NCBI GenBank assembly: GCA_010015655.1
Contig: ML976744.1
Span: 98,060 to 162,059, forward strand
DNA: 64,000 nt
Source: Bimuria novae-zelandiae CBS 107.79
Taxonomy: Eukaryota; Ascomycota; Dothideomycetes; Pleosporales; Didymosphaeriaceae
Direction of reading: 5' to 3'
Shown: positions 59,213-64,000 of the stretch, one piece after another
Numbering within the stretch: position 1 is the first letter of the stretch
How the letters are laid out: each line of letters starts with the position of its first letter
Position numbers and translations under genes: made by a program
The notes under the pieces: model-generated
Database searches by the model: none
What the model saw: the letters and a program-made list of their open reading frames with translations, nothing else
Told to the model about the DNA's origin: nothing

Positions 59213-59300
59213 CTGATTGATTCTGATTGATTGATTGATTGATTAATTCCTTCTCTTCGAAAATGATTACGATTCCGATTGATTGATTGATTGATTTATT
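59213..59300 (-). repeat. Imperfect TGAT/AATC repeats at LINE 5' side
   Basis: Two clusters (59213-59245 and 59274-59296) of ATTG units separated by about 30 bp. They could be part of the LINE 5' end or a hallmark of the preceding copy's tail. Confidence 0.6.
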
Positions 59301-59561
59301 ACGCCCGGCTCACTCGCCTAAAGGGCCTTTTTACGCTAACTATATACTAGAACTTATAATAGTAACCTAACTCTCTTTAGCCCCTATAAATAACTGTCTT
59401 TATATTTATTTTTTTAACTCTATATATTTAAAGTTCTTTTAATACTATTCTCCTAAGTATTTAGTATCTCTTTTTTAGTAAATAAAATAGAACTTATTAA
59501 GTAAGAAAGTTAGTCTTTTCTTTTTATATTTTACTTACTATTTTTAGGCGTTTAATTACTA

Positions 59562-59600
59562 ACGTGTCTGGCAAGCGAGCTGCGCACCCCACTAACTTTT
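59562..59600 (+). repeat. Left TIR of degraded pogo element
   Basis: 39 bp, pairs with the right end except for a 17-bp insertion there and two to three substitutions. Confidence 0.88.
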
Positions 59601-59829
59601 CGTAATATATTACCTTTTAACTATAATAGCTTAACTAACTACTTCTTAATTACCCTATAACGAAGCTAATATTCTCCTTACTATTTTAGCTATTAACTAA
59701 AATTAAATTTAAAGTAGAAGATGTGTTACTACTATTTATAAGATTCCTAAAAGTATACTATGTAGTTAATGCGCTAGAATTACTACACGACGCAATTATA
59801 AGCCTAACTTAAAGAAGCTTACTAAGCTA

Positions 59830-61730
59830 GAAGAGGAGGTAATTATTAGGTATATACTTAACCTAGATTCGTGAGGATTTCCGCCCACGCTAGGTGCTGT
59901 GCGAGATATGGCAGATAAGCTACTCGCTGAGCGAGGCGCTAGCAAAGTTGGCGAAAAGTGGCCGCGCAACTTTGTTAAGCAAATAGACTAACTTACTATA
60001 TAATTTAATTAGCTATATAATTAATAGAGAGCTCTATATAAAGATCTAAAAGCTATTAAGGCGTAGTTTAACCTTATAGCGCGTACTAAAGCTACCTATA
60101 GTATCTATAATTAGGATACCTATAACTTTAATAAGACTAGCTTTATAATAGGCAAGATATTAGCGTAGCTTGTTATTATAAGCTTAAAAATATAAGGTAG
60201 ACTAAAGGCTATCTAGCTAGGCAATCGTAGGTAAACTATAGTAATTTATAAAATTAGCGCTACTAGCTAGGTAATCCCGCCCTTTATTATTTTCCTTAGC
60301 TAGTATTACCTCTCTACCTAGTACTAGGATAATAATATACTACGCGACTAGGCTTTCGCTGTTAGCAATAATAGCTAGACTACTAATAAGCTTAAAGTAG
60401 AGTAGCTAAAGTACTTTATTAAGTATATAGTAAAATATAGGGTAGGCGCGCGCTAGCTACTTATACTTAATAATTATAAAAGCTATAACTTGCTTAAATT
60501 TTAAGAGCTCTACAAAGAGAATAATATTATTACTTTGTTAAGATCCCAAAGAGGTAGCTATTCTCTAAGGGGCTAAGGTTGGTTCTCGGGCAGGAGTACT
60601 AGTAGGATGGGAAAGGGTTATAGTGATAGCTTGCGCCTGTCACTAAGGGCGTTAGTATTAAAGGTGTGTACAGCATAATTAAATTAACAAGGTTGCTTAT
60701 TTAGATCTAAATAATAGATTAATAAACAGGTTAAACACGAATGCCTTAAGGGTATTCGTGTAGGTTTATATATAAGAGGGGTAAACCTTACCGTCTATCT
60801 CTCTTTCTACCATCCCTAGATTCCGATAGATAGTTGCGCCGTCCGTGGATGGTGCACCTTCCACAATCTTGGCAGGATGGTATGTCTTGGCTGGATGGTA
60901 CATCACGTGACCTCGGTTACGCGACCCCGCCGAGTGTCACTTCCACTAAGGCCCGTTAGTCCTCCGCGTTCCATACATGTTCAGATCCTAACATACTTTT
61001 TATATACTACTATATTTATTACACCTTTTATAGCTACTTAATATTAGCTACTTCTTGCCGTTAAAGCGCGCGTATAGTCGCTAGATTAAAAGCCTAATAC
61101 GTGACTATATTAGCTATATTATAAAGCTAGAGTTCCTACCAGCCTTCTGCGCAGCCTATAAGCAGTTAATTATAAAAGAGAATATCTACGCAAGCTTTTA
61201 AGGCGCTAGCCTAGTCCTATATAACTTAGAGGTAGTAATATTAAAGCTTAATATTAAGCTTCGTACGCCAACGCCGCCTTCGCTAAAAGTTACCCTTTAA
61301 GAAGTTAAAATACTAAGTAACGCCTATAAGCTAAAGGCTTAATTAATATTAATTTATAATAAGATTTAAAGGTATAAGAGCTTATTACTTACTTCTATTA
61401 TTATAGCGCTTAATTAGCTTAAAAAGGGTGCTAAAGTAATAGCTTATAAAAGTATACTTATGCGCGATCAGATCGCGAGGCTTAAAAAGGCTAATAAGGC
61501 TACTATAATACGTAAAAAGTAAAAAAAGAAGCAGATATAGTAGTAAGGCACCTTAATAAAGGTAAAAGTAGAGGAAATTATTGCTTAAAAGGACGCGAAG
61601 CAGTAGGTAGAGGGTAAAATATATTAAAGTAAAGCGCGATTAGGTGCTAATTAGCAGGCTTTAACGCGCTATAGCTACTATAAAAAGACTAAGTATAACG
61701 CGCGAACGTGTATAAAATATACTATAAATA
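59830..61730 (+). pseudogene. RIP-degraded pogo-type transposase
   Basis: Plus-strand fragments still read as pogo transposase. Around 59860-59985: RYILNLDS-stop-GFPPTLGAVRDMADKLLAERG and KWPRNFVKQ, the CENP-B-type DNA-binding region. Around 60410-60530: a DDE_1 piece up to YKENNIITL. After the LTR, around 61055-61310: LKRAYSR-stop, then SLIRDYISYIIKLEFLPAFC, NIYASF-stop and KLRTPTPPSLK. Stops sit where the family has Arg or Gln. It is wholly inactive. The solo LTR splits the DDE domain. Confidence 0.8.
60536..60993. repeat. Solo LTR (458 bp) with 5-bp target duplication
   Basis: Starts TGTTA-AGATC and ends GATCC-TAACA, i.e. TG...CA termini within a 5-bp inverted repeat. It is flanked on both sides by TACTT (60531-60535 and 60994-60998). 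Base composition is balanced, unlike the surrounding AT-rich DNA. Internal features: a near-palindrome at 60736-60760 and a TATATATAAG box at about 60766-60775, a likely promoter in the plus orientation. No internal retroelement genes remain, so it arose by LTR-LTR recombination. Copia or gypsy origin cannot be told. Confidence 0.88.
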
Positions 61731-61805
61731 CTATTTAATTTAAAATGGTAATTATATACTATTATCTTATTGTGTTATTAAGGTAGGTTACTATAAAGGT
61801 GTAAA

Positions 61806-61861
61806 AAGTTAGTAGGGTGCGCAGCTCGCTTGCCTGCGTAGCTCGCTTGCCGGACACGTTA
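61806..61861 (-). repeat. Right TIR of degraded pogo element with 17-bp duplication
   Basis: 56 bp. The extra length comes from two tandem copies of the GCAAGCGAGCT-containing unit. Confidence 0.85.
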
Positions 61862-61999
61862 TCGCGTATTAAATCGTTACTTTACTACTTTTATACTTAG
61901 TGTCTATATTTTTATAAGGTTTATCTTTACTCTTCTTTTAAGATAAAATAAGAGGCATTCCCTTAGCGTGTCTAATTACTCTAGTATTTATTCCTTAAG

Positions 62000-64000
62000 C
62001 GTGTCCTATTAAGCGTATTAGAAGAGAAAGTATTTAGGTGTTTTTATATAATTATAAGCATATACCCTAGAATCCGCTACTTTAATTTAGTAAAGATATA
62101 TATTTAGCTATATTATTCCTGTGTAAAGCTATACTAATACTATTACCTCTTATTTACTAAAGTTGTTATATAACTTGCGAGTGTGTTGTCCAGGTAGTAC
62201 TATATCTATCCGCTTGCTATATGCTCCTGTGCCGTTTGGCAAAGTCCTTTTTACTTATGCTTTTGCTATTATCGTGTTAATAACAGTTAATTTAGCTTAA
62301 AGCTAACGTACGGGTGGCGTAGTACCTTTCTATATAGTCCTCTTTACTACTTTTTTTATTTTGTCTATAAGAGTGTTACTATATTTTACTATAATCTATA
62401 TAAGATCTACTTTATTTTCTAACATCTCTAGATCCTAAATTATATAATAGATTTTTTAAATAATATATTATTTTAACTATCTCTTTTACCTAGTAAACTA
62501 TCTAAAAGGTAGCTAAGTTTTTTATAAGAATTATAATTTATTTATAGTATAGTTTTCCTACACCTTCTAGCGCTCCTATAATAGTAAATAATTTTATTAT
62601 GTAAGGGTTTGATTTTTTCTTTAGGCCTAAGATAGCAGAGCTAGTATGGGGTTTATTTACCTTATTATTTTAGGTATCTAGTATTACCTATTTTACTTTA
62701 ACGTTACTATAGCGCGCTAAGGTGCTGGTTAAAAAATTTATTTTATTCTTTTAGTATAATAGTACTATAGTATTCTCTAAGTCTAGTTCTGCTATTATTG
62801 TAATACGTTTACACTACGGGCTAATTATATAAGATATAAATATTTTTATATAGCTAGTGTCTATACCATTATGCGCTAAGGCTATTATTAAAAAAATTAA
62901 ACTTTATAAATAGCTTAAAACGTAACTATATTAGCGGGTTAGTCCTAGGCAGGGAGTAGATATTAATCTAAAGCTATATTACTTTATAGCTATACTATTC
63001 TATTACTGTATATATGCTCACTTTAGTCTCTATAATTACTATAATTATTATTTAAAAGTAGCTAATAATAACCTTTACCCCTATTCTTTAGATATTCTAA
63101 AATACTAAGAGGGCATACTTAGCTACGTACTACTATATATATAATACGTAGTCTATAACTAGTTCTACTATAGCTCTAAATAGCTATTAAGCTGTCTAAG
63201 GTAATAGGTTCTTTAGCTAGGAAAATACTATTACTACTTTTAGTTTTTATATTACTACTCTTGCTACATGTTTCTTATATTAAAGCTCTATATTTATAAT
63301 TATCCCTAGGATCTTTACCATATCTTTTAGCTTAACTTCTTAGCCTTTTACTTTAATTAGTTAAGTAGAAGTCTGCCCTTTATTCTATATAAAGTATATT
63401 AGCGTTATTTTATTCGCCTTAAAGGTTACGCCGCTCTACTTTTCTTAGCTACTTATATAGCTAATAATCTTTTAAAGACCCTTATAGTTATCTATAACTA
63501 AGCGACCTATTAAATATATAATAAATTTATTTATAAATATAATTAATTCCTTATCTTTATTAATTTATCCCTAGATAAGATTGGCATTAAAGAGGAGGAA
63601 AAAGTTAAGTAATAATAGTAAATTTTATAATAGTTTGGCCTATAGCAGGTCTCTCTTCTTTAATAATAGTCTATTTATTACTATATATGCTATTTACTTA
63701 GAGTAAAAGGCGTCTACCTAACGCGTTAGCATTTAAGGGATTCCTTTAGTATAGAGACTTTATATTAGTCTATTTTTACACACACTATTATATGCGCCTT
63801 TAATATTAAAGCTAATAAGACTAGGTAATTTCTACTACCTCTATACTAAATATATATACTTTTATAATAATATTAGCGCTTACTTAGCTAAATACTTTTT
63901 TTTAGTCCTAAAGTGGTTTGTGGGGAAAATGCTATGCTCTTTTACTATATATAAATTTTTTTAATAGTACTACTTCTACTATCTTTTTTTAGTATTATTA
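62000..64000 (-). mobile_element. Decayed LINE relative (reverse-transcriptase remnant), runs off right edge
   Basis: 63711-63819 lines up collinearly with the reverse-transcriptase segment 55951-56059 of the intact LINE, with frequent C-to-T/G-to-A differences. Both encode, on the minus strand, the stretch ending in the SFDVKGAYNGV-type motif. Sequence just left of it (about 63590-63660) corresponds to the PQGSP region. The part from 62000 to 63300 is assigned by position only. The 5' half lies outside the window. Confidence 0.5.

Larger units (their letters stand above)
53766..59300 (-). mobile_element. Tad1-type LINE retrotransposon, lightly mutated
   Basis: Non-LTR element of about 5.5 kb on the minus strand. 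It carries ORF1 with zinc knuckles, then ORF2 with endonuclease, reverse transcriptase and RNase H. The 3' end is a simple repeat (minus-strand ATC/AATC units at 53772-53798). The 5' side is rich in AATC units (59213-59300). Near full-length but interrupted by several nonsense codons, most explicable as CAG/CAA to TAG/TAA. Exact ends and target duplication were not resolved. It forms the boundary between gene-bearing DNA and the AT-rich block to its right. Confidence 0.88.
59562..61861 (+). mobile_element. Second pogo-type element, RIP-degraded, with nested solo LTR
   Basis: Terminal inverted repeats at 59562-59600 and 61806-61861 share ACGTGTC-GGCAAGCGAGCT and GCGCACCC-ACTAACTTTT. Both ends are flanked by TA (59560-59561 and 61862-61863). 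Without the inserted LTR and its extra 5-bp duplication the element is 1837 bp, close to the 1808 bp of the element at 16757-18564. The TIR sequence differs from that element, so it is another family of the same superfamily. The right repeat carries an extra 17-bp copy of the GGCAAGCGAGCT segment. Confidence 0.88.
59301..64000. other. AT-rich RIP-degraded repeat block
   Basis: A sharp change to TA-saturated sequence with almost no long open frames on either strand and abundant TTA/CTA/TAG codons. It is the expected outcome of heavy C-to-T mutation of repeats. The exceptions are the solo LTR at 60536-60993 and short GC-richer motifs such as 59878-59960. The block continues past the right edge. 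Confidence 0.85.

Overview
The window is nuclear DNA of a filamentous ascomycete (Pezizomycotina; probably Dothideomycetes, which is inference). The evidence is short GT-AG introns with CTAAC/CTGAC branch points, Zn2Cys6 transcription factors, a HET-domain gene, an Asp f 4-like secreted protein, an ER Hsp70 ending in HDEL, and a TA-saturated repeat block with C-to-T decay typical of repeat-induced point mutation (RIP). There is one 820-base assembly gap (16848-17667).

Left part (1-20.4 kb): a Zn2Cys6 regulator cut by the left edge; a HET-domain gene broken by two in-frame stops; a Thr-nucleophile L-asparaginase/isoaspartyl peptidase; then a group of class II ketose-bisphosphate aldolase, Zn2Cys6 regulator, short-chain dehydrogenase and ACS/Dal5-type MFS transporter, the last two diverging from a 622-bp promoter. 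This group looks like a small sugar or sugar-acid catabolic cluster (inference). An NmrA-like NAD(P)-binding protein follows. Its 5' end looks disturbed, and a pogo-type DNA transposon with 44-bp inverted repeats sits about 165 bp upstream of its usable ATG. A four-helix membrane protein of unknown function comes next.

Middle part (20.4-53.5 kb): genes are widely spaced. They are a small MYND zinc-finger protein, a lineage-type protein with a Cys/His motif, the tiny mitochondrial ribosomal protein bL33m, a 109-residue secreted Cys-rich effector-like protein, a 919-residue repeat-built protein (acidic heptads, 28-residue repeats, Pro-rich hexads, duplicated coiled coil), a mini SET-domain protein, a DHA2-type drug transporter, an Asp f 4-like secreted protein, the ER chaperone BiP/Kar2, and an old-yellow-enzyme-type flavin oxidoreductase. 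Several intervals of 1-4 kb show no gene I can support.

Right part (53.7-64 kb): a repeat island. A Tad1-type LINE with overlapping ORF1 and ORF2, carrying only a few nonsense mutations, sits at the edge of an AT-rich, heavily RIP-degraded block. The block holds a second pogo-type element (59562-61861) whose transposase remnant is split by a 458-bp solo LTR with a perfect 5-bp target duplication. To its right is a decayed LINE relative running off the edge. The LTR and first LINE are far less degraded than the DNA around them, so the insertions can be ordered in time.
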